Of a stretch of DNA of 48,578 bases, positions 34,501-45,468 are shown piece by piece (position 1 is the first letter of the stretch; every line of letters starts with the position of its first letter). The translations under genes and the position numbers were made by a program. The stretch lies in the NCBI GenBank assembly GCA_028692395.1, contig JAQUXP010000028.1, forward strand, positions 1-48,578, given 5' to 3'. A model generated the notes under the pieces. That model saw nothing but the letters and a program-made list of their open reading frames with translations, did no database searches and was not told the origin of the DNA. The stretch is from Lachnospiraceae bacterium (lineage in GTDB: Bacteria > Bacillota > Clostridia > Lachnospirales > Lachnospiraceae).

Positions 34501-34501
34501 T

Positions 34502-35638
34502 TTACTGATGTGTATCATCAAAGCTGTAGACGTGATCATTACCTTCGGATCGAATACGATCTGTGAATCCATAGTAGGTGGCGCCAGGGTAGATGTCATA
34601 TCCCTTGGCCTGCGCCAGCTCCCGAACTGTAACCAGCTGCCAGCCATCATTGACCAGCTGCGGGATCATCGTCAGGCAGGCTTCCACTGTGATATCCTGG
34701 GTATCATGCATCAGAATCAGTGCACCGTCCTCCACACTGGAACTGATATTTTGAGCCACTGCAGCTGCATTCGGGGAATCCCAGTCCATCGTGTCACTGT
34801 TCCAGAACCAGCAGGATCGATTCGTCGCCGCTGCCTGTTCCTTCGTAAAGTTACCATAAGGAAAACGAACAACGGAAGCCCCGGTGCCATTATTATACTG
34901 TGCAATCAAAGCATCTGTCCGTGCGAATTGATCCTGTGCAATATCAACAGTCTTATCTGCCAGATAGGTATGGTCATAGGAGTGATTACCCAGATCACAG
35001 CCCAGTGCCTTCATGCGGGGAATCGTATCTGCACCATACCTCTCGATACTTGTACCAAGCATAAAGAATGTTGCACGTGCCCCATACTGCTCCAGCACAT
35101 CCAGAATCCTTCCGGTGTTTGGTCCCGGTCCATCATCAAAGGTCAGCGCAAGCATCTTACTGCTGCTCTTATTGGGATCCTGTATCCCATGATCATCAAA
35201 ATAATATCCCTGTCCGGCGATCGCAGTCCAGCCGGTGTCCATATAACCGTCTGCGCCAAAGTGATACTTCTGTCCTTCGATCTCCAGCCAGCCATTCTGA
35301 TAACTGCTCTGCTCATCTGCCGCATACCACCAGCCTGTGGCATCCACCTGCCATCCCGGTGCTGCACTGGTCACTGTCTGACCGGAAGTAAGTGTTGCAA
35401 TCATGGCATCCTGGCTTCCATCCTCGTTATAACTTGTACCGGCCTGAACCATCGCAACCTGCTTTTTATCCTCTTCTATCTTAACCTCTGCCCTCTTCAT
35501 AATCGGCTCGGCAAAATGCCAGCCTAAGGTAATCAGCCCCAGTGCCGCTACAACACAGACGCCAACCTTGATACAGTTATGTATGAGTATATTTCTTTTA
35601 TTTCGCGCAATTCTTTTGCGCAGCACTTCTCTGTCCAT
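34502..35638 (-). CDS. Polysaccharide deacetylase with wall-binding repeats
   Basis: Cell-surface protein of 378 residues. A basic cytoplasmic start (EVLRKRIARNKRN) and one helix (about 23-42) form a signal anchor. Residues about 95-165 contain two choline-binding-like repeats ('GWWYAADEQSSYQNGWLEIEGQKYHFGADGYMDTGW'-type, aromatic/glycine). The NodB domain follows: TFDDGPGPN with the catalytic Asp and metal Asp, HSYDH with the metal histidines, and 'VVRFPYGN'. It most likely deacetylates peptidoglycan or another GlcNAc polymer, giving lysozyme resistance. Possible promoter TTGCAT, 16 bases, TAATAA near 35730-35760. Confidence 0.88.
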   Translation of the reverse strand: MDREVLRKRIARNKRNILIHNCIKVGVCVVAALGLITLGWHFAEPIMKRAEVKIEEDKKQVAMVQAGTSYNEDGSQDAMIATLTSGQTVTSAAPGWQVDATGWWYAADEQSSYQNGWLEIEGQKYHFGADGYMDTGWTAIAGQGYYFDDHGIQDPNKSSSKMLALTFDDGPGPNTGRILDVLEQYGARATFFMLGTSIERYGADTIPRMKALGCDLGNHSYDHTYLADKTVDIAQDQFARTDALIAQYNNGTGASVVRFPYGNFTKEQAAATNRSCWFWNSDTMDWDSPNAAAVAQNISSSVEDGALILMHDTQDITVEACLTMIPQLVNDGWQLVTVRELAQAKGYDIYPGATYYGFTDRIRSEGNDHVYSFDDTHQ

Positions 35639-35835
35639 ATATCGCCTCTTATTTCTTCCTATATCCTGTCAATCCGTCTTTCCGACTTTCTTCCAATAAT
35701 CAGATCTATTGTTCTTTGCTTCTTATTACTATCATACCGTTTTCATGCAAAGAAAGCAATTATATTTCTCTTAAACTTTTGATTGGAGCAGTCGATATGT
35801 TACCGTTCCCTCTGTGACCGGCAACCTGCCTAAAT

Positions 35836-36636
35836 TTATTCCAAATCTCCTTCGGCGATGGAATTTCGGCACTCTCTGGGTGAGCATCCACAGTATTTTC
35901 GAAAGCATCTGCTGAAATGTGAATAATTCCCAAATCCGCAAAGCTCCCCGATCTGCCCCGCCGGCAGTGCCCGGTTCGTAAGAAGATTCTTTGCCTTATC
36001 CAGCCGAACCTGCATAAGGTCCCCATGGGGTGTACTTCCAAAAAACTTCCTGTAATAATAGTAAAGCTGACTTTTCTCAAGGTTCATCCTGCCACTTAGC
36101 ATCTCTGTCGTCCAGCTCTTCTCATAGCTGCTGAGCATCTCCAGACGGAGCTTTTCAAACCGCCTGTAAAGATCTCCCCACTCTTCCCTGGTCTCATCGC
36201 CTTTCTGTAACTCCCTTGCCGTGGAGATCATCAGCTGCACCAGCAGCGCATATTCCTGGTCTGCCGCAAAGGGTCTGTCCGAGATATACTCCTCCTGCAT
36301 CTGTTGAATACACTGATCGATCGCATCACAATTCTGAGGATAAAACACCTCATTAACCGGAATTCCATATTTCCTTCCAGGATTCTCCTCACAGTTAAAA
36401 TGCAGGTAGCTGTTGCGGAACTTCCGTACCGCCTCGTAATCTTGTGCAAATTCCGGCGTATATAAGATGCAGGCATTCTCCTTCGTAATCAATCGCTGCT
36501 GCCCGATTACCATCTTCATGGGTGTTTTCAAAAGAAGGAAAAGATAATCCCCGCTTCCCTTTGGCCTGTCGATCCGGTCACAATCCGGATTCGATCTGTT
36601 ATATTCACAAAAATGAAGTTCAAAACTGCGATCCAT
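35836..36636 (-). CDS. AraC family transcriptional regulator
   Basis: Regulator of 266 residues. The N-terminal cupin-like sensing domain (about 5-150) contains 'NACILYTPEFAQDYEAVRKFRNSYLHFNCEEN'. The C-terminal AraC double helix-turn-helix spans about 165-262, with 'EMLSGRMNLEKSQLYYYYRKFFGSTP' and 'GQIGELCGFGNYSHFSRCFRKYCGCSP'. It is divergent from the GH51 arabinofuranosidase gene with a 221-base shared control region, so it is the likely activator of that gene. A palindrome at 36673-36685 overlaps its own probable -35, suggesting autoregulation. Confidence 0.9.
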   Translation of the reverse strand: MDRSFELHFCEYNRSNPDCDRIDRPKGSGDYLFLLLKTPMKMVIGQQRLITKENACILYTPEFAQDYEAVRKFRNSYLHFNCEENPGRKYGIPVNEVFYPQNCDAIDQCIQQMQEEYISDRPFAADQEYALLVQLMISTARELQKGDETREEWGDLYRRFEKLRLEMLSSYEKSWTTEMLSGRMNLEKSQLYYYYRKFFGSTPHGDLMQVRLDKAKNLLTNRALPAGQIGELCGFGNYSHFSRCFRKYCGCSPRECRNSIAEGDLE

Positions 36637-36672
36637 AGCTCCTGCCTCTTGTCTTTTTGTATATTATCTTTA

Positions 36673-36685
36673 TTGAACGGTTCAA
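36673..36685. promoter_or_regulatory. Palindromic candidate operator TTGAACGGTTCAA
   Basis: TTGAAC-G-GTTCAA is a perfect 13-base dyad in the divergent region. On the minus strand its right half overlaps a TTGAAC -35 paired with TATACA 16 bases on, a plausible promoter for the AraC gene. Confidence 0.5.
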
Positions 36686-36800
36686 CACTCTGCCAAATCG
36701 TCATCTATTTCTCTTATAGTAGCTATTACCGGAAGAAAAGTCAAGTATAGCGGAGGAATAGGAATAGCAATCTTTTTCTATTCTGGTAAAATCATTTTAA

Positions 36801-38630
<1,830 letters not shown>

Positions 38631-38634
<4 letters not shown>

Positions 38635-39449
38635 AGAAGCTTGTCTAACATTGCTTTTGCCATCAGAATATCCTTCTTCTGCTCCGGCCCGGATATTTCA
38701 CGCTCGATCGTGATATCCCCCTCATAGCCGATCTCCTTTAGTCGCTTGATAAACATCGGATAATTAACTTTACCCTGTCCCAGTGGCATTTCTTTTCCAA
38801 GCTCATGTCCATCTGTAGGATAGCATCCGTCTTTTCCATGAATACCACGAACATATTCTCCGAATACATCTAAGGCATCAATTGGGTTTGCTTTTCCATA
38901 CATAAGCAGATTGGCAGGATCCAGATTGATTCCGATATTATCATATCCGATATCCTGAATTGCCCGCTTCAGTGTAACAGGTGTTTCCTGACCCGTCTCA
39001 AAGAGGAAGTTCTGTCCGTTTTCCTTGCACCTTGCAGCTAATGCCTTCAAGGCTGTAATAACCTCGTGATATACCGGGTCATAAGGATTTTCGGGCATAT
39101 ATCCCACATGTGTTGCAAGATCCGTAACTCCAATTTTCTTTGCAAAATCAGATCCTGCCATGAGCATCTGCAGACGCTGATGGCGAAATGCTGCAGGAAT
39201 CAGTCCCAGTGTCAGTTGTCCGTCATAAAAATCCCACACCTTCGGACCCTGCCATCCGCACCAGAATGCAGTAATGCTGATCTTCTGTTTTTCAACTGCT
39301 TCCTTTACCCGGAATGCAGCTTCGTCTGTCATAAGTGTTTCATCCCAGCATACCAGCTGAACACTCTCCATGCCCATCTCACGTACTTCCGCAAATTTCT
39401 GATTGACATCTGTATCCTTAAAAAGCTCTACCAACACACCAACTCTCAT
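38631..39449 (-). CDS. Xylose isomerase-like TIM-barrel sugar isomerase/epimerase
   Basis: Protein of 272 residues of the AP endonuclease 2/xylose isomerase-like barrel family. Likely metal ligands: Glu in 'NFLFETGQE', Asp in 'GINLDPANLLMYG', His in 'VRGIHGKDG', Glu in 'ITIEREISG'. Members are ketose 3-epimerases, inosose dehydratases or enzymes acting on 3-keto-glycosides; the sequence alone does not decide. It is the last gene of the importer operon, after two permeases, with a dehydrogenase as first gene. That suggests oxidation followed by isomerisation or cleavage of the imported sugar. Confidence 0.82.
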
Positions 39450-39460
39450 ATCTGGTCTCC

Positions 39461-40291
39461 TTATCCTTTTACTGAACCGGCCGTAATTCCGCCAACAATA
39501 TGTTTCTGCATCACAATAAAGAAAATCAAGCTTGGTATCATCGACATTACGATACCTGGCAGTGCATGCTCCCAGTCAGAGGTCTGTGCGGAGAACTGCA
39601 TGTATAGTGCATTCTGCAGGTTCATCGCAGAGGCATTACCGCCAACGATCAACTGGTTCGTAATAATATCATTCCAGGTTGCCAAAGCATCCAAAACTAC
39701 AACCGTTGTCAAAATTGGCTTTAGAAGCGGAAGCACGATCATAAAGTATGTTTTGATCTTTCCAGCTCCATCAATCTCAGCACTTTCTTCAAGCTCCAGC
39801 GGAACATTTTTGATAAACCCGTGGATCATATACACAGCCAGGGGCATCAGAAGTCCAACCGTAACTGCAATATATCCTGTCTTTGTACCTGTCAGTTTAA
39901 AGTTGGATACCAGTCTTGTCAATGTAATCATGTATGACTGGAAGGGTACCATCATCGGCATAATAATGACCATAAAGCAAAATCCACTCAATTTAGATTT
40001 TGTACGGGCCAGCTTATACGCCGCCATAGGTGCGAGGATTACGATACCAAAAACCGATACACCCGTGTACAGCAGCGTGTTTCCGATCAGCTTGGGAAAA
40101 TCAAACTTCGTCCATGTCTCAATATACTTATCAAAGTTGATGGTCTGCGGCAATGACAGGAAGTGCTGCATCATATCATTGTAAGGTTTAAAAGAGTTAA
40201 TGAATATCAGCAGCAATGGAAGCAGCCAGAATATAGAGGCAAAAAACACAATTACGCTAAACACAGAGATTTTTTTTCCTTTTATCTTCAT
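39461..40291 (-). CDS. Sugar ABC transporter permease (MalG-like)
   Basis: Permease of 276 residues with six helices. The EAA loop reads 'LELEESAEIDGAGKIKTYFMIVLPLLK', and the C-terminus 'QKHIVGGITAGSVKG' is typical of CUT1 MalG-like subunits. Its start overlaps the upstream permease stop by one base (TAATG). It is a partner of the permease at 40291-41172. No ATPase gene is in the operon. Confidence 0.92.
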   Translation of the reverse strand: MKIKGKKISVFSVIVFFASIFWLLPLLLIFINSFKPYNDMMQHFLSLPQTINFDKYIETWTKFDFPKLIGNTLLYTGVSVFGIVILAPMAAYKLARTKSKLSGFCFMVIIMPMMVPFQSYMITLTRLVSNFKLTGTKTGYIAVTVGLLMPLAVYMIHGFIKNVPLELEESAEIDGAGKIKTYFMIVLPLLKPILTTVVVLDALATWNDIITNQLIVGGNASAMNLQNALYMQFSAQTSDWEHALPGIVMSMIPSLIFFIVMQKHIVGGITAGSVKG

Positions 40292-41172
40292 TATGATTCT
40301 ACCTCCTTACTCTTTGTAACTTTCATCTGAATAGCAGTAATAATCAGTACAAATACCACGAATACTAAGGATTTAGCGGTGGCAAGACCATAATTGCTGT
40401 TAACAAACGCTTCCTTATATATATTGTATGCCACGGAAACCGTGGAGTTTGCAGGTCCGCCTTTCGTAAATACCATAATAACATCAAAGAGTTTAAAGGC
40501 AAATGTCAGGGAAGTAAGCAGACAGATTGAGATAGATGGCATAATCATGGGAATCGTAATCCGTGTGATCGTCTGCACTTTATTCGCTCCATCAATCTGC
40601 GCAGCCTCCATAAGCTCCTTGGGCACTGCAATAATTCCCGCTATGTAATTCACCATGTAAAAACCTACGTTTTGCCACACCGTCATAACTACTACTACTA
40701 CAAAAGCAAGCTTACCGGTTCCAAGCCAGCTCCAGTTAAAGATTTCCCATCCTGTTATATTATAAAGTGACTCAAATCCAGGACCAATGATAAACTTCCA
40801 GATCAGACTGATCGCTGTCAGACTGATAATATAAGGAATATAGTAAAAAGCTCTTCCAACACTTGCAGATTTTTTCTCTTTTGAAAGCACTAAAGCGATG
40901 GCTAAAGCGATAATATTCACGATCACAACATAAAACACTGCAAACTTCAATGTAAATTTGACACCCTTCCAGAACAGCGTGTCTGCGGTGAATATTTTGA
41001 TAAAATTATCAAAGCCAACAAAGGTCATACTTTTTCCGACGCCATTCCAGTCAAAGAACGAATAGTATAAATTCATAAGAAATGGTATATCTGTAGAAAA
41101 AATCACAAAAATAACTGCCGGAAACACGAATAAAGCAAAAATCAAAAACTCCGTTACTTTCTTGTTCTTCAA
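40291..41172 (-). CDS. Sugar ABC transporter permease (MalF-like)
   Basis: Permease of about 293 residues from TTG 41172, which has GGAGG seven bases upstream. An ATG at 41238 lies in the loop of an intercistronic stem-loop and is rejected. Six helices; EAA loop 'ELMEAAQIDGANKVQTITRITIPMI'. 'FLMNLYYSFFDWNG' near the start is typical of MalF/UgpA-like subunits. It forms the channel with the next permease. Confidence 0.92.
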   Translation of the reverse strand: MKNKKVTEFLIFALFVFPAVIFVIFSTDIPFLMNLYYSFFDWNGVGKSMTFVGFDNFIKIFTADTLFWKGVKFTLKFAVFYVVIVNIIALAIALVLSKEKKSASVGRAFYYIPYIISLTAISLIWKFIIGPGFESLYNITGWEIFNWSWLGTGKLAFVVVVVMTVWQNVGFYMVNYIAGIIAVPKELMEAAQIDGANKVQTITRITIPMIMPSISICLLTSLTFAFKLFDVIMVFTKGGPANSTVSVAYNIYKEAFVNSNYGLATAKSLVFVVFVLIITAIQMKVTKSKEVES

Positions 41173-41208
41173 TGTTATCCCTCCACAGTATGTACACTTA
41201 TTATCATC

Positions 41209-41247
41209 TGCTGCCGCACAAAGCATTTCCTTCTTCATGCGGCAGCA
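41209..41247 (-). promoter_or_regulatory. Intercistronic stem-loop between binding protein and permease
   Basis: TGCTGCCGCA (41247-41238 on the minus strand) and TGCGGCAGCA (41218-41209) form a perfect 10-bp stem with a 19-base loop. No U-tract follows, so it is more likely an mRNA-stabilising or processing structure than a terminator. Confidence 0.7.
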
Positions 41248-41310
41248 TGATATTACTCATAAAGATCATTTATAACTTTTTCAATCGAAACAGTCCTGTA
41301 AGGCTGCCGA

Positions 41311-42621
41311 TTATGATGCCCAGAAATTCTGGAACTCTGTTGTTACCTCTTCTGCTGTCATATCACCTGTCATATAAGCCTGAAGTATAGGTCCCATACT
41401 ATCAGCGTATCCTGTTGGCGCTATTGTGTGGATCCATCCATTGGTCTTACCCTCAGTTACATATGTTTTCGCATCATTTGCAAGTCTTCCCTGCACCTCT
41501 TTGTCAGTTTTAACAGCTGGTACAGCACCAACGCCATCACACATCCAATACTGACCCATATCAGAGCTTAAGATATACTCGGCATATTCTTTGGCCAGTT
41601 CCAGATTTTTGGAATCCTTATTCACAATATATGTCCAGTTACAAGAAGACAGCAATGTTGCATCCTCTGCTTTATCACTTACCGGACAGGGAAGGAATGC
41701 GAGATTTGCATCTGGATTAAAGGAATCCAGTGTAGACTGGCACCAGTCACCCATATGTATAATAGCTGCTTCATTATTAGCAAGCATATTTTCACAGGTC
41801 TCCCAGTCAACCTCAAGTGGTTTATCCGGACCATATTTAACAGCAAGATCCAGGAATCTGAACAGATTCTGGAAGTTCGGCATATCCTTAAAAGTCAGTT
41901 TTCCACTCTTAAGAGCCTCAACAACACCTGCCGCATCCAGTGATTTGTCCATCATAAAATGTGTTGCCAGCTGTCCAAGAACCCAGGTCTCCTTTGCTGA
42001 CAGTGCAAATGCCGTAATTCCTACTGCTTTCATCTTCTCGCAGGCAGCTTCCAGCTCATCCATCGTCTGAGGTAATTCTGTAATTCCTGCCTTCGCAAAG
42101 AGATCTTTATTGTAGATAAGACCCATGTTCTCATAAGTCCAGGGCAGACTCATAACCTTTCCATCTGCATCTTTTCCTGTATTCACTGCATCCTCATTAA
42201 AAAGCTTCAGAACCTCTGTATCATTTGTCCAGTCATAAGCATATTCATAATATGCCTGAGCCGCCGTTCCAGACTCAATGTCAAATACATCCGGAATATC
42301 CCCCGAATTCACACGAGACTGGAGTAATGTGGTATTATCATTTGCTGCATGCTGCACTTGAATCTTAACTCCCGGATGCTCCTCCTCGAATTTTGCAGCC
42401 ATCTCTGCATACTGATCCAATCCATAGGCATGTGCATCAAATACTTTCAGAACTACTTCTTCACCTGAAGCTGCTGTTCCCTCCGAGGACGCTTCTGCAG
42501 ATGAACTTCCTGATGTCGCAGAGGCTGCACTGGAAGAAGCTGCACTGCTTCCACCACACCCCGCCAGTAATGTACCAGCCATAGCAACACTCATTAAAAC
42601 CGCAACCGTTTTCTTTACCAT
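41311..42621 (-). CDS. Sugar ABC transporter substrate-binding lipoprotein
   Basis: Binding protein of 436 residues. Signal peptide MVKKTVAVLMSVAMAGTLLAGC with the lipobox Cys22, then a Ser/Ala/Gly-rich linker. The mature domain is of the MalE/SBP_bac_1 type: 'MAAKFEEEHPGVKIQVQHAANDNTTLLQSRV', 'MGLIYNKDLFAKAGITELPQTMDELEAACEKMK'. It captures a sugar or oligosaccharide for the two downstream permeases. Second gene of the operon after the dehydrogenase. Confidence 0.93.
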   Translation of the reverse strand: MVKKTVAVLMSVAMAGTLLAGCGGSSAASSSAASATSGSSSAEASSEGTAASGEEVVLKVFDAHAYGLDQYAEMAAKFEEEHPGVKIQVQHAANDNTTLLQSRVNSGDIPDVFDIESGTAAQAYYEYAYDWTNDTEVLKLFNEDAVNTGKDADGKVMSLPWTYENMGLIYNKDLFAKAGITELPQTMDELEAACEKMKAVGITAFALSAKETWVLGQLATHFMMDKSLDAAGVVEALKSGKLTFKDMPNFQNLFRFLDLAVKYGPDKPLEVDWETCENMLANNEAAIIHMGDWCQSTLDSFNPDANLAFLPCPVSDKAEDATLLSSCNWTYIVNKDSKNLELAKEYAEYILSSDMGQYWMCDGVGAVPAVKTDKEVQGRLANDAKTYVTEGKTNGWIHTIAPTGYADSMGPILQAYMTGDMTAEEVTTEFQNFWAS

Positions 42622-42703
42622 AATATTCCTCCTTTTGTGTATGGTTCATAGCTCTATTTTTTCGCTCATCAGCGGAAAAATCTTTGTAATTGTTTCTGTA
42701 TTG

Positions 42704-43738
42704 TTATCGCATCTTTTGAATATATTCTTTCGCCAGAGAAAGCTCTTGTCTGGCAAGCGCAACGCTCTTGACTCCTTCTTCAAGCGGAGCAATCACCGGT
42801 TCCTTATCATGCATCAGACAATCAATAAAATATTTGATTTCCGTATAATATGGCCCGAGATTGGAGATGTTAATCCCCGCAGAATGATCCTCTTTTTCAT
42901 ATTCTTCTTTAAGCTCCGGAGCAAATGAAGTTCCATCCGCAAGGTATACCATCACAGATGGCTTCTGACTTCCTTTGAAGACCACGGTACCCTTTTCAAA
43001 GCATGCTCGAAAGCTGGCTTCAAATGGAAGTGCAGGTGACACATCCCAAACACCTTCTACTATTGCAAAAACCTTGCCAAACTCATATTGTGTTACAACC
43101 TGATTTACCAGACCACCTTCGAATTCCGTTGCCCTGACATCCATGCTGTCTGGTTCTCCCAGCATGTATCTCAGAAAATCCAGATCATGGACATGAAGAT
43201 CTAAAACTACAGACCCGCTTCTCTTCTCATCATGGAACCAGTCCTCGAATCCCCATACTGCATCACCACTCACTCTCTGCATCATAATTGATTTCAGAGC
43301 GCCGTATGTTTTCTCATCGTATATCTGTTTCAAATAACGATACTCGGCAAAGGATCTTACAACCTGTCCAATCATTACCTTCCTGCCCGTCTCTTCTTTT
43401 GCCCGAAGCAGTTCCTTACAATCCTGCTCCGTAAGGCATACCGGCTTTTCAATAAAAGTATGCATTCCCTTCCTCATAGCAGCTATGGCATGTTGTGCAT
43501 GAAGGTAACTCGGTAAACAGATATGTACGAGATCCAGCGTTTCCTGCTCAATCAATTCCATACCATATTCGTACTTCCTTGCATGGGGCCATTGTACTGC
43601 TGCTTTCTCCAGAAACTCTGATCTGCAATCTGCCAGTGCAACAACCTCGATATCCATCTCCGTGGAAATTGCTTTTAATGACAGATTATGTGTAGTCCCC
43701 ATGCCACCGCATCCAATCAATCCTACCTTTAATCCCAT
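42704..43738 (-). CDS. Gfo/Idh/MocA family NAD(P)-dependent dehydrogenase
   Basis: Dehydrogenase of 344 residues. The N-terminal Rossmann fold has GLIGCGGMGTTH; 'HTFIEKPVCLTEQDC' contains the family Glu-Lys-Pro with catalytic Lys. The C-terminal substrate domain has 'LDLHVHDLDFLRYMLGEP', the usual Asp/His pair. It oxidises a sugar, inositol or glycoside hydroxyl; the substrate is unknown. First gene of the importer operon, separated by a 503-base control region from the divergent ROK genes. Confidence 0.92.
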   Translation of the reverse strand: MGLKVGLIGCGGMGTTHNLSLKAISTEMDIEVVALADCRSEFLEKAAVQWPHARKYEYGMELIEQETLDLVHICLPSYLHAQHAIAAMRKGMHTFIEKPVCLTEQDCKELLRAKEETGRKVMIGQVVRSFAEYRYLKQIYDEKTYGALKSIMMQRVSGDAVWGFEDWFHDEKRSGSVVLDLHVHDLDFLRYMLGEPDSMDVRATEFEGGLVNQVVTQYEFGKVFAIVEGVWDVSPALPFEASFRACFEKGTVVFKGSQKPSVMVYLADGTSFAPELKEEYEKEDHSAGINISNLGPYYTEIKYFIDCLMHDKEPVIAPLEEGVKSVALARQELSLAKEYIQKMR

Positions 43739-44241
43739 CGTCTCACCTCTTACTATTTTTGTTTGTCCAGTGACCGTACTAATTAGTCAAAAAAATAAAA
43801 CAATCTGCTGGTTTTTCTTTTGTATTTCTTTTTTTCATCCATTGACATCATCTCTTCTTGTGTTTTTGTCAACTAAGCAGACTGTTTTTTCTATTGAAAC
43901 TGTAATTTTGTACAGCATCTGACGTGTTTTAATTTTATTTCTTTAAATTATTTACACCTTTTTCCTTTTTTTCAGGATTTGTTTGTGTATTTACACGATA
44001 TCATTCTTTTTATATCCTGTCAATCTGTTATTCTACTTTTCTTAATATTTTTTTATTTTAGCAAACCCATTTGACTATTTGTTCCATAAATAGTTCATTT
44101 TAATTGCATTTTACTCTTTTTTGGTGTCTGAAAGGGATTTTCTACGTAACAGCAAAGTGATTTTAGGCATTGTTTTTCCAGGATCTTTATGCTACACTAC
44201 AATTAGTTAAGTCCATTGACTATTCCACGGAGGTTATAAAA
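43739..44241. promoter_or_regulatory. AT-rich divergent control region with dyads
   Basis: A 503-base gap between the minus-strand dehydrogenase operon and the plus-strand ROK genes. It contains ACTAATTAGT (43778-43787, perfect palindrome), a TTGACA on the minus strand near 43870 within TTAGTTGAC, and ACTATTT-N7-AAATAGT (44074-44094). TTAGT(C/T)AA-like half-sites recur near 43783 and 44203. These are candidate operators for the ROK repressors. No coding gene seen. Confidence 0.5.
44170..44198 (+). promoter_or_regulatory. Promoter of first ROK gene
   Basis: TTGTTT (44170-44175), 17-base spacer, TACACT (44193-44198), followed by AATTAGTTAAG, a possible autoregulatory half-site. It places the transcription start about 35 bases before the TTG start codon. 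Confidence 0.6.
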
Positions 44242-45444
44242 TTGCGCATTGCTAATCAGCAGTTAATCAAGGATTCCAATATGAAACTGCTATATTCCAT
44301 CGTTCATCAGAATCGGGGTATTTCCAGAACTCAGCTTGCCAGGATGACACGTCTTAGCAAAACTACAGTTTCTACGCTTGTGGATGAACTGATTTGCCGA
44401 AATTTTATTCTGGACACTGGAAGTTCGGAGTCAGAAAATATAGGGCGAAGACCTAATAATCTGATCATTCGCCCCCAAAGCTATTATGTGATCGTTTTAA
44501 ACTGGATTGTGGATATCATATTTGTCTCAGTGGTGGATATTGCCGGCAATTCCGTCTATAATAAATCTTGTCAGCTTTCACCAGAGGAAACCTATCTTAC
44601 GCTCTCCAGAAAGTGTGTGGATCAGCTGCTGGATACACGCTTTTCCAGGGAATGCATCCTGGGAATCTGTGTCAGTGTCTCTGCCATGATTGACGCTGTC
44701 CATGAAGAAATTTATTCTACCACCCTGAGCCTTAAAAAGTCCGATGATATAAATTTAATTCGTGAACTGCGGCATCTTTTTCCAGCCTTTCCAGTTGCAA
44801 TACTGGAGGACACCGCCTGCTATGCCTATGCGGAAAAGGTATACACCCATATAGAGGAAGACAATTTTGCCTTCATTAATTTTGGCCGTGGCATCGGCGC
44901 AACAATCTTCATAAATGGTATGATGTTAGGAAATGCCAGCGGTGCAGTCACACAATTCGGTCATTACTCTCCTGATTTTTCCGGCGAGCTTTGTGCCTGC
45001 GGTAACAGAGGCTGCCTTGAGACAATACTTTCCGAGCATAGCATAAAGCGACAGCTAAAGACATTTGGCTCCTCCTTACTCGATCTGCAGGAACATATCA
45101 CATTTTCAGATTTGAACAAAGCTGCTCTTTTCGGGGATTATGCTTCGTTGCAGCTGCTCTCCTTTATGGCAGAAATACTGGCAAAGGCCACCGCAAACCT
45201 GATCTGTATCGTCAATCCGGATTTAATTATCCTTGGTGGAAGTGCTCCTGCATTAGGACCGATTTTTCTGACAGAATTCAGACGTTTTCTATCTGAATAT
45301 GGTTTTAACAAGATGGTTTCCAGCACCTCGTCCCGTTATTCTCAGCTGGATTCGGATGCCTGCAAAAATGGCGCCATGAAATATTTTTTTGACCAGCATT
45401 TTTCCTTTGCGCAAAACAACGCTGGGGCTTTCTGGATTGGATAG
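44242..45444 (+). CDS. ROK family transcriptional repressor, copy 1
   Basis: Regulator of about 400 residues from TTG 44242 (CGGAGG eight bases upstream). The start matches the second copy, which begins with the same 'NQQLIK' block. The N-terminal winged helix is 'GISRTQLARMTRLSKTTVSTLVDELI'. The ROK domain carries the zinc motif CACGNRGCLE, a sugar-site 'EDTACYAYAE' and 'INFGRGIGATIF'. The weak ATP-binding region suggests a sugar-responsive repressor rather than a kinase. Probably controls the divergent importer operon and/or the downstream dehydrogenases. Confidence 0.9.
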   Translation: MRIANQQLIKDSNMKLLYSIVHQNRGISRTQLARMTRLSKTTVSTLVDELICRNFILDTGSSESENIGRRPNNLIIRPQSYYVIVLNWIVDIIFVSVVDIAGNSVYNKSCQLSPEETYLTLSRKCVDQLLDTRFSRECILGICVSVSAMIDAVHEEIYSTTLSLKKSDDINLIRELRHLFPAFPVAILEDTACYAYAEKVYTHIEEDNFAFINFGRGIGATIFINGMMLGNASGAVTQFGHYSPDFSGELCACGNRGCLETILSEHSIKRQLKTFGSSLLDLQEHITFSDLNKAALFGDYASLQLLSFMAEILAKATANLICIVNPDLIILGGSAPALGPIFLTEFRRFLSEYGFNKMVSSTSSRYSQLDSDACKNGAMKYFFDQHFSFAQNNAGAFWIG

Positions 45445-45468
45445 AAATGCAAAGAAGGGAGAACACAG

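Noticed and set aside
34451-35527. 358-codon plus-strand open frame
   Set aside because: Antisense to the polysaccharide deacetylase and starting inside the terminator; no recognisable domain.
35733-35750. Catabolite-repression (cre) site near the deacetylase promoter
   Set aside because: ATGAAAACGGTATGA-like sequence lacks the conserved C near the end and a single imperfect match is not enough.
39066-40184. 372-codon plus-strand open frame
   Set aside because: Antisense to the isomerase and permease genes, which have clear family motifs.
44170-44242. Upstream start at 44170 for the first ROK gene
   Set aside because: It coincides with the -35 element; the TTG at 44242 has a good ribosome site and aligns with the paralogue's start.
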